Shown here: positions 7,944 through 19,447 of the stretch, one piece after another
Layout of the letters: each line of letters begins with the position of its first letter
How positions within the stretch are numbered: position 1 is the first letter of the stretch
From: Malania oleifera
Taxonomy: Eukaryota > Streptophyta > Magnoliopsida > Santalales > Ximeniaceae
Reading direction: 5' to 3'
NCBI RefSeq assembly: GCF_029873635.1
Contig: NC_080419.1
Span: forward strand, 76,558,597-76,622,596
Length of the DNA stretch: 64,000 bases
Program-made: the position numbers and the translations under genes
The notes under the pieces: model-generated
Seen by the model: only the letters and a program-made list of their open reading frames with translations
What the model was told of the DNA's origin: nothing
Database searches by the model: none

Positions 7944-9872
7944 TGAAATTTGAATAGCTTCCCAAGAGAGGGGTGAATTGGGATTTAAAAATTTTATTCC
8001 CCTTAGTCTTAGTTCTTTTGAGTTATAATAGTAATCAAAACTTAGACACAATCACAAAATTTATCTAGAGTAATCACAATCAAAATAATATGAACAAACA
8101 CTCAATCTTTGAAATAATAGCCTCGTGTTGATATGAAAATTTGTTGAACTTGTTATATGCTCTGTACCACAATTATTCTCCTTCCTAACGTTCAGCTTTT
8201 AAATAAACTTTCAGATTTATAAGTCAAAGATGATCAACCAGCTTAGTCTCTTTTTGTTTTCCGCAATCAATGCTGATCAATCCAAAACAAATTATCTTCC
8301 GGTCTATTTAACAACCAAACACTCAGAATTGAATTTTAAAGCAAACACACAGATGATATCTTTTGCTGGAAAATAAAGAGTAGAGAAGAGAAAGAAGAAC
8401 ACATGGATTTTTACGAGGTTCGGCTTGAACACAGCCTATGTCCTTGCCGTTGGCAAAACCACTAAAGGAATTCACTATCACTGCTCCTTTACGAGGCAGA
8501 ACAATACCGATTAAAACACTCATTGGGTAAGGCTATAGCCCGCCTTCTCCAAATAATATCCCCCTATTTGGTTTCAACAATTCAGCACTCGAACCATCAC
8601 TCAACCTGTTACAAAGATATAAAACAAGACGTGCAAGAGCTTGCTCCTCAAAGCACTGATTAGTACAAATTAAAACACTATGTACTTTAGTAAATTCCGA
8701 ACATAAATTTTAGAATGAAGCTCTTAGAAGTTTATCACCATAAGTATCTTTCAATGAATTAAAGAATCAACAACTTGATGCACAAACTCAGTGAGAAACT
8801 CAACAAAGCTTTCAAAGATTTTTGTGAGTTGATGAAAGCAATAGCACACTTTCAAAATGTCAGTAGGCTTTGAGAGAGGATGAGAGCTGAATTGATTTCT
8901 TGGTGTATAAAACAATGATCCTTGAGGGTATTTATAGAGGTAGAAAAACTCCTTGCTTGCTCCCCAAGTGTACTTAGAGTTGTTTCCAATTTTTAAAATT
9001 TTAAAGCTTCAAATAATTTGAATTTCAAAAAATATATCCGTTGGAAATTTAAAAACTGCCACGGGCGAGACGACTGTGAAGTCTTGATAGTCGTCTGTTT
9101 ATATATTATAACTATAAATTTCATAGGCAAAGAGGTGGCAGTCGTCTACCCCCACATTGGCAGTCGTTTGTCACCAGAACAATTTAGTTTTAATACAACA
9201 CAGTAGGGTTGCAGTTGTTTATCCATGAACAAGTCAAAATTTTCAATATACACAGATGGTTGACAGTCGTCTGGCAGAACACTCACAGACGGCTCTCTAG
9301 TCACTGGTAGTCGTCTATCCATTACTTGACAATCGTCTGTTAGTATTTTGACTTGTATTAAAAACACTTCAAAACATGCCAATCATTTGTCTCTGAACAA
9401 GTAGTCGACTGTCCGCAGATTTTCCTCATTTAAGCATATTTTTGAATTCTCTCTACTTTACTCAATTAATCTTGGAATATATTTTTTTAACCTTGAAAAA
9501 CGCGTTCCAAGTTTTATACTAAGATCTCTAAGTCTCTTTGCCTAATGAGCTTCAAAATGAAAGATTCATATTTGAATATACTTAGAAGTACTTACAAAGA
9601 TTTTGTCCTAAGCTTATTTTGAAACTTTCTTTGCTTCGAGTCCTTTCAATGCAGCATCTTCAATCTTTCAGACTTTTATGAGCTTTCATTGTGGATATTT
9701 GGTGTTCTTACATGACTTTCTTTCTTCCTTGATCCTTATAAGTTTTCATGTCGGGGTATATGTAATTTGAGCAAATCATCTTTGCCTGTAGTCATATTAC
9801 TTGAAAATGCATTAAATAACTCTACTTTGTTATCATCAAAACCAAGGGTTTGTAAGCCTAACTAGGCCAACA
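7944..9872 (-). mobile_element. 5' LTR of element A (LTR family A)
   Basis: On the minus strand it begins TGTTGGCCTAG at 9872 and ends TTTCA at 7944, next to the PBS; length 1929. Internal landmarks, in element orientation, are a GGTTTTGATGATAACAAAG box near the start, a cluster of about nine CAGACGACTG words (9060-9415), a stem-loop followed by AAGGACATAGG...GCCGAACC (about 8410-8470), and a subterminal AATTCACCCCTCTCTTGGGA. Relatives in the window are the solo LTR at 46485-48247 and the truncated copy at 59814-60955. Confidence 0.9.
9060..9415 (-). repeat. Cluster of CAGTCGTCTG-type words in LTR A
   Basis: About nine variants of CAGTCGTCTG (CAGACGACTG on the element strand) are irregularly spaced over 355 bases. 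This is the family-A counterpart of the GGTCGACC cluster in family B. Confidence 0.8.
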
Positions 9873-10054
9873 AAGCTCATTGAAGCAATGCATAAAGTTT
9901 AGAAGACATATTGGAAGCTTCACAACGAGAGAACTTAGGACCTTAGAATAGTTTGATGAAAGTCTCATGTAAGTACTTCAAAACTCAATATTGACTGATT
10001 GAAGCTCGTCGGACATGTCATTGGACTTGGATGCCTGATTTTGAACATGGAAAA
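9873..10054 (+). mobile_element. Copia LTR remnant H, left part
   Basis: This is the flank between the element A 5' LTR and solo LTR B2. The stretch with TCATGTAAGTACTTC resembles the start of LTR E (TTATGTAAGTACTTC at about 57328), so it is probably the upstream part of the LTR that resumes at 12111. Its own first bases are missing, presumably on the other side of element A. No gene. Confidence 0.5.
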
Positions 10055-12110
10055 TGTTGACCTTATTGGTCACACCCAATTTTGATTATGACAAATACTC
10101 TTGGAACTGATGGTTGTACTAAGAATTGTATGCAAGTTTACCGTGCACGTGTATTTGGACTGAAAGACATATCATGATGACGTGCAGTGTTCGTGCCAAA
10201 GAATAAACATGTTCGTGCTATATTTGTATTTATGTGTTTATCTCTTCATTTTGGGATGTAATTTATTACGAACTGTGCGCGTGTATGGCTTGTAATAATT
10301 TGCATCATGCATGGTAGTAGGTATGCTCAAAACGACCATAGTTGGACTTTAGGTACTTACATAGACCTTAGGGATCACCATTCGATCGACCGACACTGGA
10401 TTTCTCCGGTAGGATAGAAAGGCCTCAGGTCTCTAAACAAATGCACTAATTAGTCCCCATTATCATCTTCATATAAGGGGAATTACAATTGGCTAAAATT
10501 GGACTGAAAATTGGAAAGGTTGAGAGGGTGTAGGCGACCAAACCTATGCCATGTAAAGCGTCTCGGGCAGCTGAACAAGTCAACATGTTGATTTATCTTC
10601 AGGCGACTGAACCTCTTTTGAACGTATCTTCCTCAGGCACTTGAATGCTCTTCAGAGCACTTTTCAACTACTCAGGCGATTCTGTTTACGTTCAAATAGA
10701 GGCTCGGGCGACCAAACTACCTGGTTTGGTTAACCAAACTCAGCTTTGGGCACCCGAACCTCAGAAATTTGGCTATTAACTTTGATTCAGCCAACCGATC
10801 CTTAACTCAGGCACCCGAACCTCTTAAAATTGATTTTTTGACTGTGCCTGTTCAGGCACCCGAACCTCTGGCCGGGCACCCGAAATTTTCGGGTTAAAAT
10901 AATTTTTACTGATTTTTAAATGGGGTAAACTGGGTTAATTTTATTAATGATGTTTTAAACAATTCTAATTATACCCATTGTGTCCCCAACGGTCAAAAAA
11001 TCCTCCTTGCCTATATATACTAGTTCATTTGTCTTAATTAGCAAGGATTAGAAAATTTGATTAGGGCAAAATTCTTTCAACTTCCTAAACCCTATATTAG
11101 CCAAATATTATTTCAAGCACTCACATTTCTCATTCGTGATTTTTCTAAGCATTGTGAGTATTTCGAGGCTATTGTACTTAACCTACTTAGCTAGAACTCT
11201 CACTTGGATTATTGTTTGATTGATTTTCTTTGAGAGTTTGGCATTAAAGGTTTTCCACGGATTTCATTTGATAAATCTTATGTGGGAAGACTTTGAGGAT
11301 TTAGGTTTTTGCATTATTGTTCTAAATTACCTAAACCTAGTTTTTGTGTGCAAAAATCTTTTATCAAAAAGCTAGTCTTTCAAACAACTCCATTGTGCTT
11401 TATACATTGAAATATACTATTGAGTTTGTTTGATTTATCTTGCTTAGCATATTTGAAACCCTGATATGATTTTATGATATTCAAATAGTGTGTTTCAAAT
11501 CTTGTTTAGATATACACTCTAGATTTGGACTGAAAATATATACGTGAATGAGTGTTTAGCACACATTAGAGCACTGAACATATTTACATATCATTCGTGC
11601 TTGCATTATTGACTGAGTTATATTGGTGCACAGATCAGCTCGTGTTGAAGCGCATTTCCATGTATAAACATTTTTATACACATTGGTTGTATTCCAGGCT
11701 CGGGCTTGAAGAGGGAGACTAGCCCTTTGGAATAGTCCTGAATTGGCTTAGACCCGATTAGGAAAGTTAGGTGCGCCATCCTGTTAAGATGTGTCGGTTG
11801 AGGTTAGGCCATTGAATTAACCTAATTGTATAGGTGCCACTCCACCTGTTTAAGACAACATTTTAGTGGTAATCCTTCTGCTGGTGTGGCCAAGGCGGGG
11901 ACGTAGACACAGTTGGCCGAACAACGATAACATATCGTGCGTTTTCTTTACATTTCCGCAATTTACATTTACTGCATGTGTATGTGTGTTTGATGATTGC
12001 ATGGACTAACCCTAGGCTAAATTACATTATTGTTAAAATCAGTAGACTTAGGCAATAAATTTTCAAATACCCAATTCACCCCCCATCTTGGGGTTGCACC
12101 ATGACTATTA
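10055..12110 (+). mobile_element. Solo LTR B2 (diverged family B)
   Basis: It starts TGTTGACCTTATTGGTC, with a TTTTGATTATGACAAA box. It is flanked by a perfect GAAAA duplication (10050-10054 and 12111-12115). The expected terminal ACA has decayed to TTA. Length 2056. It has a word cluster (10383-10890, shifting from GGCGACCAAACC to GGCACCCGAACC), the GGGGACGTAG...GGCCGAAC box (about 11898-11925) and TTCACCCCCCATCTTGGGG at the 3' end. No internal region. Confidence 0.88.
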
Positions 12111-13695
12111 GAAAATATTTTATCAAAGTCCAAATTAAGTTTTCCATTACGTGAATTAAGTTTGGAACCAAAAATATTGAAAAACAAGTGTTGTTAAAAG
12201 GACAAGCAACTGATGATAAATCATATGGCGACGGTGGTACTACTAAGTTTTAAAAAATACAAACAAAATAGGCACGAACGACCGACCAATCGAGCACAGT
12301 CAACTGACCCATTCTGACTTTCACAATACTCTATTTTTAAAAGAGCATAGGCGACTGACCCTTCGAGGGTAGGAGACTGATGCGTATATTTAAATGAGTT
12401 ACAACACTGATCTTGTTTCCATATCTTACTTGATTGGTTTCCAAAGTAAGAGAAAACTTCAAGAAAATTTTTTAAAACCCTAGTGTACTATTTAATTATA
12501 CATCATATTCTCACACATTCTGAAAACAAAAAAATTCAAAAAGAAAGAGAACGACATGTTCATACTTTAAAAAATTCTCTAGTTATACTATTGTTGTGTT
12601 CTTGGCGAATACTCTTAGAAACTAATATGATATTTCGAATCTCGCATGTTTAAATTAGTTTTGGTGATATACTTTCGAGCTTCAACTTTCATGTTGTTCA
12701 TTTGAAGTATTTTTTTTATACTAATGTGTATTAATTTTCTCATTTGAGGAGTTTTCACTTGTACATGCAATTGTTGTTGTTTGTTGTATTGTTTGATGGT
12801 TCATGCATTGAATCGTTGCCTAGCCAGAGGGTGTTGTCTTTAGAGAGGTGAACTCTACCTTTAAGGGAGAGAGGTTATAACTTCACTTGGTAACGAAGTT
12901 GGGAAAGGAAATCCTCACAACACGTTGCGTGAGGCAAGGACATAAGCTGCGGCCGAATCTTGTAAAAACAAGGGTGTTTAGCTCTCTCTTCCCTACTCTT
13001 CTATTTCTACGAGATATAACTTGCATGCTTGAATATATTTTCATTATCATTTTGCTAAATATTGAATAGTGATGAATATCGAATTTTGGTCAATATCCAT
13101 CCTTGTTGAATATCGTAATTGTGTTAAAATTCTAAACTTGTTAAATATTGGGTTTTGCTGAATACTGGTTGGTTGTTATTGAACTTGTATCAGCTACATG
13201 GTTGAGTTGTTGGATTAAAATTTCAGATGAACATATAATTTTGAATCTACAAGTAATTTATCAGAGGAGGAACAAGCTGTAAATTGATTTTCAGATTAAA
13301 GCATAAGAGCTTAAATTAAACAAGTAATTTATAAAATCTGTTTTGAAGGAAAATTTATTTGTTGTTGAAAATGAGTTGTTAATCTTTGTTATATCATTGT
13401 GCCATAAAACGAATCACTGTGTTTATTCTTGAATATATTTTTTATTCTAGCTGAAAATCATTTTCTAAACAAAGGGCCTAACTGAGTGTATTAATGTTTA
13501 TTTCACTTTGTAAATTCAGATTGTGCATTGATTTTTACATTCATACTTAGGACTTCTTAGTTGTATAGCATGATAACTAAATAGAAATATTGTTTGTGTT
13601 GAAAGATAGAATAATTAAGGATTAAAGTATATAAGAATTCCGCAAATAAATTTTTAAATAACTCAATTTACCCCCTCTTGGGAATACATTCTGAT
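12111..13695 (+). mobile_element. Copia LTR remnant H, right part (E-related)
   Basis: This continues the LTR interrupted by B2. It has GGCGACTGACCC-type words at 12270-12390, a stem-loop CCTCAC/GTGAGG (12913-12918 and 12929-12934) followed by AAGGACATAAGC...GGCCGAATC, and a subterminal TTTACCCCCTCTTGGGAATAC near 13670. No PBS or gag follows, so only the LTR remains. The small ORF at 12887-13069 overlaps the stem-loop and I do not regard it as a gene. Confidence 0.7.
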
Positions 13696-14162
13696 TTTAT
13701 ATACATTTATATTAAAAATACTAAAATACCATAATAAGTAATACTATATAAATTAAAGTACTAAAATACCATAATAAGTGATACTAAAATATACCATAGT
13801 AAATAATACTATATATATTAAAATACTAAAATACCATAATAAGTGATACTAAATATAAACATAACCATAATACCATATATACTAAGATAATATAATAAAT
13901 AATACTAAATATAAGGATAATAATAATAACAAAATACCATAGTACTATATAATAGTACCGTAATAATATACTACATAATAAAGTACTATGATAATAAACT
14001 ACCCTAACACGTGATACAATACCATAATAATACTACCACACTACATAATAAAGTATCATAATAATAACATACTACCTTAATACAAAGTACCATAATAATA
14101 AACTACATAATAAAATATCAAAATAATAAACTACATAATAAACTACTATAAAATGAAACTAC

Positions 14163-14164
<2 letters not shown>

Positions 14165-14216
<52 letters not shown>
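14165..14216. repeat. TAA trinucleotide microsatellite
   Basis: An uninterrupted run of ATA/TAA triplets of about 17 units lies within the AT-rich tract. Confidence 0.9.
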
Positions 14217-14217
<1 letters not shown>

Positions 14218-14699
14218 CATATTAATGAACTACCATAATGCACAATAAGCTACCATAGTAATAAACTAACCAAATAAAATATAATAATACACTACCATAA
14301 TAATAATATCACATAAAAACAATAATAATAACATAACAATAATCAAAACCCTAAAAATAATATCACATACTTACAATAATAATAACATGACAATGATCAA
14401 AACCCTAAAAATAATATCAAATAACTACAATAGCAAATGACTCTGATGAAAACCCTAAATAATATTACATATAAAAATATAACAAGGAAACAATCAAGAC
14501 CCTAAAAATAATATACAATAATAGCATGGAAAAAATTAAAACCCTAAAAATAATATACAATAATTAAAACCTTAATAATAATATGCAATAATCAAAATCC
14601 TAATAATAATATTCAATAATAAAAACACAACAACTATAATAATAACTCTAATAATAATAATAATAACCCTAATAGTAGTATACAATAATAATAGCATAA

Positions 14700-15045
14700 C
14701 ACACAATAAAACTAACCGTAATATTAATACACAATAAACATAACACATAATAAAACTAACCCTACTACTAATAGTAATGACATGACACACAATAATAATA
14801 ACCCTAATATTAATATACAATAAGCATAACACACACTAAAAATAACCCTAATGTTAATATACAATAAACATAACACACAGTAATAATAACCCTAATTTTA
14901 ATATACAATAAACATAACACACAATAAAACTAAACCTAATATTAATATACAATAAACATAACACACGATAATAATAACCTAACATTAATATAAAATAAAG
15001 ATAACACAATAATAATAACCCTAATATTAATATACAATGACATGA
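14700..15045. repeat. Minisatellite with a unit of about 44 bases
   Basis: The anchor ACCCTAAT (or a near variant) recurs at about 14801, 14844, 14889, 14933, 14977 and 15018, spacings of 41-45. Each unit has the order ACACAC, AATAATAA, CCCTAATATTAATATACAATAAACATAA. Seven to eight diverged copies. Confidence 0.75.
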
Positions 15046-15124
15046 CAATAATTAAAAACCTAATAATAGTAGATAAAAAATAATAAATATAAAATGACCA
15101 TAATAAAAAAAACCAATAATAATA

Positions 15125-15561
15125 TCATATAATTAATAACATAAAAAACATTATAATAATAAAAACACCATAACACAACACAATAATAACAAGAGAAGAC
15201 AATAACGAATATGTATTAAAAACCTTACTTTTAGAGAAGGATTGGAGAGTGTGGCCGTGGAGTGGCAGCTGGGCGCAGGGAGCAGCCGGTGAGGAGGAGA
15301 GTGAGGGTGTGTTGTGGTTATGGATTGGATCTGCAGTGGCTGCTGCTGTGCATGAGCAAGGAGGAGGTGTTGGCCGTGAGAGGTGGCTGGCCACAGGGAG
15401 CAAGAAAAAGGTGTTGCGTGTGTGCTGTATGTGTGGTTTGTGTGAGTGAGGGAGTGTGCTGTGTGTGTGCGTGAGAGGTCTTGTGGTGCTGTCTCTTCTC
15501 ATGGTTGCTGCTCTCTTGGTGTCCTTTTCTATGTTTACTCTACTCCCAGCCTGCGGCTGTG

Positions 15562-15596
<35 letters not shown>

Positions 15597-15699
15597 TGAG
15601 TAGGGATTCGGTGCCTCCAAGTTGTGTGTTTTCCCCTTGGCTACATGTGTATATTTATAAGCCCCAAAACCCTACGATTAAAAAACCCTAAACCGTTCT
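15125..15699 (-). promoter_or_regulatory. Promoter- or leader-like segment with TATA box and CT microsatellite
   Basis: On the minus strand this segment has a TATAAATA box (15652-15659), then about 60 bases further a CT run (15566-15593 on the plus strand as GA), then a long C/A-rich pyrimidine leader in which an open frame (15502-15125) encodes a Thr/His/Pro/Ser-rich peptide with no recognisable domain. This looks like the TATA-R-U5/leader part of an old LTR element or a plant promoter. Composition is sharply more GC-rich than both flanks. No gene is claimed. Confidence 0.4.
15566..15593. repeat. GA dinucleotide microsatellite
   Basis: Fourteen GA units in a row. Confidence 0.95.
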
Positions 15700-16084
15700 C
15701 CTTGTGTCGCCCCCTCTTGTGTTTGCATGGGCCTTTATTTGCATGGCCTATGCAAACCCTTTAATTGCCCACTTTCATGGTTGCACATGTATTTATGGGC
15801 CAACGTTGCACGGCCTATGCATTCCATTTAATTGCCCAATTTTTATCCTTCAAAAATAAAAGAGAGGTCCAGTTAAAAAATGAACTTAATTCCCGAAAAT
15901 GGAAGGAACCAGACATAATTTGAAATAATAAAACTCGATTTAAAAATAAATAAATAAAAGGGACTTAATTTTAAAATAAGAGAGGCTCAATTGAAAAAAA
16001 AAATAAGGGACTCAATTTTAAGAAATAAGGGACTCAATTTTAAGAAATAAAGGATTCAATAATAAGGAATAAGGGACTCAATGA
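15700..16084. other. Non-coding flank with degenerate AAGGGACTCAATTTTAAG repeats
   Basis: Duplicated pieces around GCATGGCCTATGCA occur first, then several copies of a roughly 20-base AAGGGACTCAATTTTAAGAAAT unit. The same vocabulary (GGACTTAATT, GGGGACTCAATT) resumes at 41158 beyond the gypsy element, showing the two sides were once contiguous. Confidence 0.75.
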
Positions 16085-16089
16085 TAAGG

Positions 16090-17452
16090 TGATAGATTTG
16101 TCAAGGTTTGGGTCCTTAACTACCAAAGATAAATTTTTATAACCTAACTACTCCCAAGTTTGGTAGAAGAGTGAGTAAGTCGAGTGTCGATCATTAGGAA
16201 CTCAATGCAGTGGTGTATCAAACTTAACCTAATTTACTATGCTGAAAGCAATAAGAAAAGATGGAATGGTTCATTTTCTATTTAAAACTATGAAAGAAAA
16301 TAAATTATATGGGCACAAAATCTTTATTTAAAGTTCTTATGGGAAAGTAATCCCTCGGTAATGAATTCACCCTAAGTCGTTCATTCGCAATGACTACAGT
16401 TTAGTCAGTTGTCCATAATCGGGTTTCAACAGTTCATCCTAATACAAATGCATAGAATGATCCCTAAACAAAGAAAAGTAATCCACTCGAGCAGTATAGC
16501 ATATCCGAGCTCGCACCAATCGTCTGGAGCACGATCGGGAAAATCGGGCATGTCCTATCTAGCAAATTGAACACAAATTCCTTTCTATTAATCATATTGC
16601 ATGAACATAGATTAGGCTTGGTCCACTCTAATCTAAACATTTTGATTATGAAAACTAATTTATAAAAGTCTACACAATTGGAGAATCGGGGGAAATTAGC
16701 TACTCATTATGCATGTACATAAAGACAAGATGATAAACACGAATGTAAACCTAGCTCTTATTGAATTTCGTAATCAAAATAAAGCAAAAATGAGAACTCA
16801 AAACTCTGCAATTCGAAAAGCTAAAAAACGATATAAGGCTTGATGGCCTAAAACTACTACCTATTACCTTAATTAATACCCCATAGGGTTTACACATGTG
16901 CTCAAATTCGAATCAGGAAACAATTCGTAGCAATCTCACGAAACAGATTTCAAGAGTTAACCAAAGTTGACTTCGTCGCACTACCAAGGTCTCCTTATTG
17001 TGCCCTAGTTGACACATTCTAGAAAATCTTCAATTATTTCTATGATTATTCCATGGCATCGTTGACCAGGTCGCATGTCCAAGGTCTCCTGGTCGTGCCC
17101 TACTCAAGGGTCTCTGTGAACTTTGTGTTAACTAGCATTCTAGAGTCTTGTAGCTCGACCTGGTCGCCCCTTGTGACTTCTTGGTTGCACCATAAGGTCG
17201 ATTTGGGAACTTCTACTGCAATTGAATCGAGGCCATGGAGACCTAGTCGAGCACTTAGTTGAGCCTTGCGCTTTCAAATTTCAGCATTGATTCCTTGCAC
17301 TATGTAACTCTTCAATTTAAGCTCTGATTTCCTGAATCATCAAATATACAACCTATAACTCTGAACAATAATATGAAGTGATAATTACGGAGTAAATAGG
17401 AACATTTCCTAGGTAAATGAGGGACTAAAGAAGCATATTTAGGAACACATCA
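16090..17452 (-). mobile_element. 3' LTR of the Athila element
   Basis: This 1363-base LTR starts TGATAGATTTGTCAAGG (plus strand) and ends GGAACACATCA. It matches the composite right-hand LTR (32892-33256 plus 40145-41152; 1373 bases). It contains a cluster of GACCAGGTCGCA / CTGGTCGTGCCCTA words (16960-17260). The ORF at 17053-17262 lies in this cluster and is not considered real. The inner edge has GAGGGTTG on the minus strand as a weak polypurine tract. Confidence 0.9.
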
Positions 17453-19147
17453 CAACCCTCAATTACACTTTGCTAGTCCTCAAGAAAAGAAAAATAAGAA
17501 AAACCTACAAAAGATAAATAAATTCCTAACCACCTCCTCTTTTGCAGGAAAAATGATTGCATTTACCGTATACAATAAGGCTTTGAACTCCTAGGTGGCC
17601 CTAGTTGACAAGTCATAGTCTCGTAAGGGTTTCCAGGGTGATTTCAACAAACGCCTAACCCAGTGCATAACAATTAAGCTCAAACAAGAAACACAGTCAT
17701 ACCACTTCATATACAGGCATATAGCACCATTACAAACATGCCCCTCTACCAATACCTCCATTATCAAGGCAACCCAAAGGAAATCACCCACGCACGCCTT
17801 AATAAGATATAACCTTTCCGATATCGTAAACCTTAGAGAATCAATCAGCAATTCATATCCAGAGTTAATATCATCGTATAAATATTAGCATAAACAAGCA
17901 TAATCACAAGGCAAGTGTAAAGTGAAAGACTCATTTTACTCGGTTAATCCTCGTGCACCTACAAAACGATTGTCTTGACTCATCCTTGCTAGTATACTCT
18001 AAAAATGCTCATGAAAATGGGGTTACTCCCATATGTGAGGAAGGAAAAAACATGCATGGTTGAGCATCTCACATACATCAAAGAAATGATGAAGAAAATG
18101 GAGTGAACCAGTCTCAAGAGAATGGGATCTAGTCTAATATCGAGGTGTTAGGTCCTTCACCCTAGCACCTTCTCACCTATTCGCCACATCCTATCATGAT
18201 CATCCTAGATTGATAATTTATAAACCATGCATAAATCCATTCATATGCATCGGAGCACCTCAACGAAACTAAATACTTGCCGGAATGCTATATACTTTGT
18301 TTGGCCATTCTCTTTTCATCAACTTTACCTTATTCATTTTGTATTTGGAGCAGGTATCTATGCATTTTTTTTTTCATCATTTTCTTATTTTCTTTCTTTT
18401 CAGCTCATCAGTTTTGTTTTCTCCTAATTTTTTTTTCTTTTTCTTTTGTTTTTATTCGTGGCCATCAGGGACAAAAAATACAACTTTTCGTTTCCTTCAT
18501 TATATTGATAGAGAAATAAGCTCGGAGTGAAATTTCATTAATTATTTTCATCTCTAAGGTTGGCTTAATATTCACATCCTCAGTAATGTACAAGACTTAA
18601 GTTTATATCTCCCCACTAGACATCACCACTAGGCTAGCAAGTACAAATATAAGGATTAGCATTAAAAGAGTATCCTGAGAAGAATGGTTGGGTTTCATAA
18701 ACTCATATTTCATGTAAATAACTCTCACAAAAAATGAAAGGCTCAGCAAAATCCTCACAAAGGTGTCATAGTCGCCACTGTTGTTCTCTTAGTGCTCACA
18801 AGGAAATCTTAGTGAAACTAATCATGTGCAAGTGTGACTAATCCTTGTAATAAAACGTGTAAATAGCAAAACTTATATAACGACATTAAAACTAATGAAC
18901 TCACAATTAATTCTCATCAAGTTTCCAAAAATGAATACTAACTACACCTCATGAAAGTATGTATGAACAATTCACTTCATCGTTAGTGATCATAATAAAG
19001 CCATTAACTGATACAACATGACTTTGTAAAAAGAATGCTATATAGAACTATGTAAAGGCATAGGTTGTGTTAACATGAGTTACCTCATACAGTGCTCACT
19101 AACAAAATGCAAACCTGACAACCCTATATGCAAAATGTAGTGCCTTC
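17453..19147 (-). other. 3' non-coding region of the Athila element
   Basis: No convincing gene. On the minus strand, 18660-17980 matches the 3' part of the gag-only element (54100-54760). Shared landmarks are GCTAGCCTAG.GGTGA, TAGTGGGGAGATA.AAAC, CTCACATATG and CGTTTTGTAGGTG. A T-rich stretch at 18360-18460 corresponds to the A-rich tract at 53650-53700. It starts, in element orientation, just after an AAGTTGGGGGTTG purine box (19158-19170). Three ORFs at 18227-18530 overlap each other in the T-rich stretch and look accidental. Confidence 0.65.
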
Positions 19148-19447
19148 CTAACCTGACAACCCCCAACTTAAGGCTTCAGTGTCCCCACTGAAGTAAACAA
19201 GGAAGACACCTAGAAGGCAAAGGGAGGGAAGCACTATACGGTAACGAGAGAAAAACAAGTGTACCTGCACATGAACGGACCCAGCGTAAAATTGAGATAC
19301 AGTAAAGAAACATTGGTACACAGGGCATAAAGACAAAAAGAAAGTCACCATTTCTTGCATAGCCCATGGGTAACACACCCTGAAAAGAAATACAAGGAAA
19401 ATGAGAGTACAACCAAAATGATAGTAATAGTTACTATAAACAAGCAA
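19148..19447 (-). pseudogene. Hydrophobic frame at the end of the Athila env-position ORF
   Basis: An open minus-strand frame of 99 codons is rich in Phe, Leu, Val and Cys with two hydrophobic stretches, ending at the purine box. A second hydrophobic frame (19176-19412) overlaps it, so which is real is uncertain. The gag-only element has a similarly placed hydrophobic frame (53304-53600) ending in LRTMFYFSWGGG. This is the position where Athila env-like ORFs can carry transmembrane segments; I cannot show that it is one. Confidence 0.3.

Larger units (their letters stand above)
1..9872 (-). mobile_element. Element A: SIRE/Maximus-like Ty1/copia retrotransposon, truncated by the window edge
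   Basis: Reading the minus strand from 9872 down, the order is 5' LTR, iMet-type PBS, gag with zinc knuckle, protease, integrase, RT, RNase H, then an extra ORF that leaves the window. Integrase before RT is the copia order. The long LTR (1.93 kb) and the extra ORF after pol fit the SIRE/Maximus lineage (established family knowledge). Coding regions carry several stops and frameshifts, and a solo LTR interrupts pol at 2639-4906, so the copy is dead. The 3' LTR and TSD lie outside the window, so insertion age cannot be judged. Confidence 0.9.
13696..15124. repeat. AT-rich degenerate repeat tract (TAATAA and ACCCTAAT-rich)
   Basis: About 1.4 kb is made almost wholly of A, T and C on the plus strand, built from TACTAAAATACCATAATAA-like and AATAATAACCCTAAT-like units. 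It includes a TAA/ATA microsatellite (about 14165-14216) and a more regular 44-base minisatellite (about 14700-15045). Minus-strand ORFs here (14572-14832, 14854-15048) are translations of the repeat, not genes. It is older host DNA, or the leader of an unidentified element into which the gypsy element landed. Confidence 0.8.

Noticed and set aside
12887..13069. 60-codon ORF starting MVTKLGKEILTTRC
   Set aside because: It covers the conserved LTR stem-loop and GGACATAAGC...CCGAATC box. The element C LTR gives a similar accidental ORF at 34788-35072.
14340..15045. Interstitial telomeric repeat
   Set aside because: CCCTAA words occur but never in uninterrupted tandem TTTAGGG/CCCTAAA units.
14572..15048. 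Two minus-strand ORFs rich in Ile, Val, Leu and Cys
   Set aside because: They are direct translations of the ATAATAA/CCCTAAT repeat array. The peptide repeats with the DNA period and has no domain.
15125..15502. 125-codon minus-strand ORF, Thr/His/Pro/Ser-rich
   Set aside because: Low-complexity CA- and CT-rich sequence, no domain and overlapping plus-strand ORFs. Kept only as part of a promoter-like segment.
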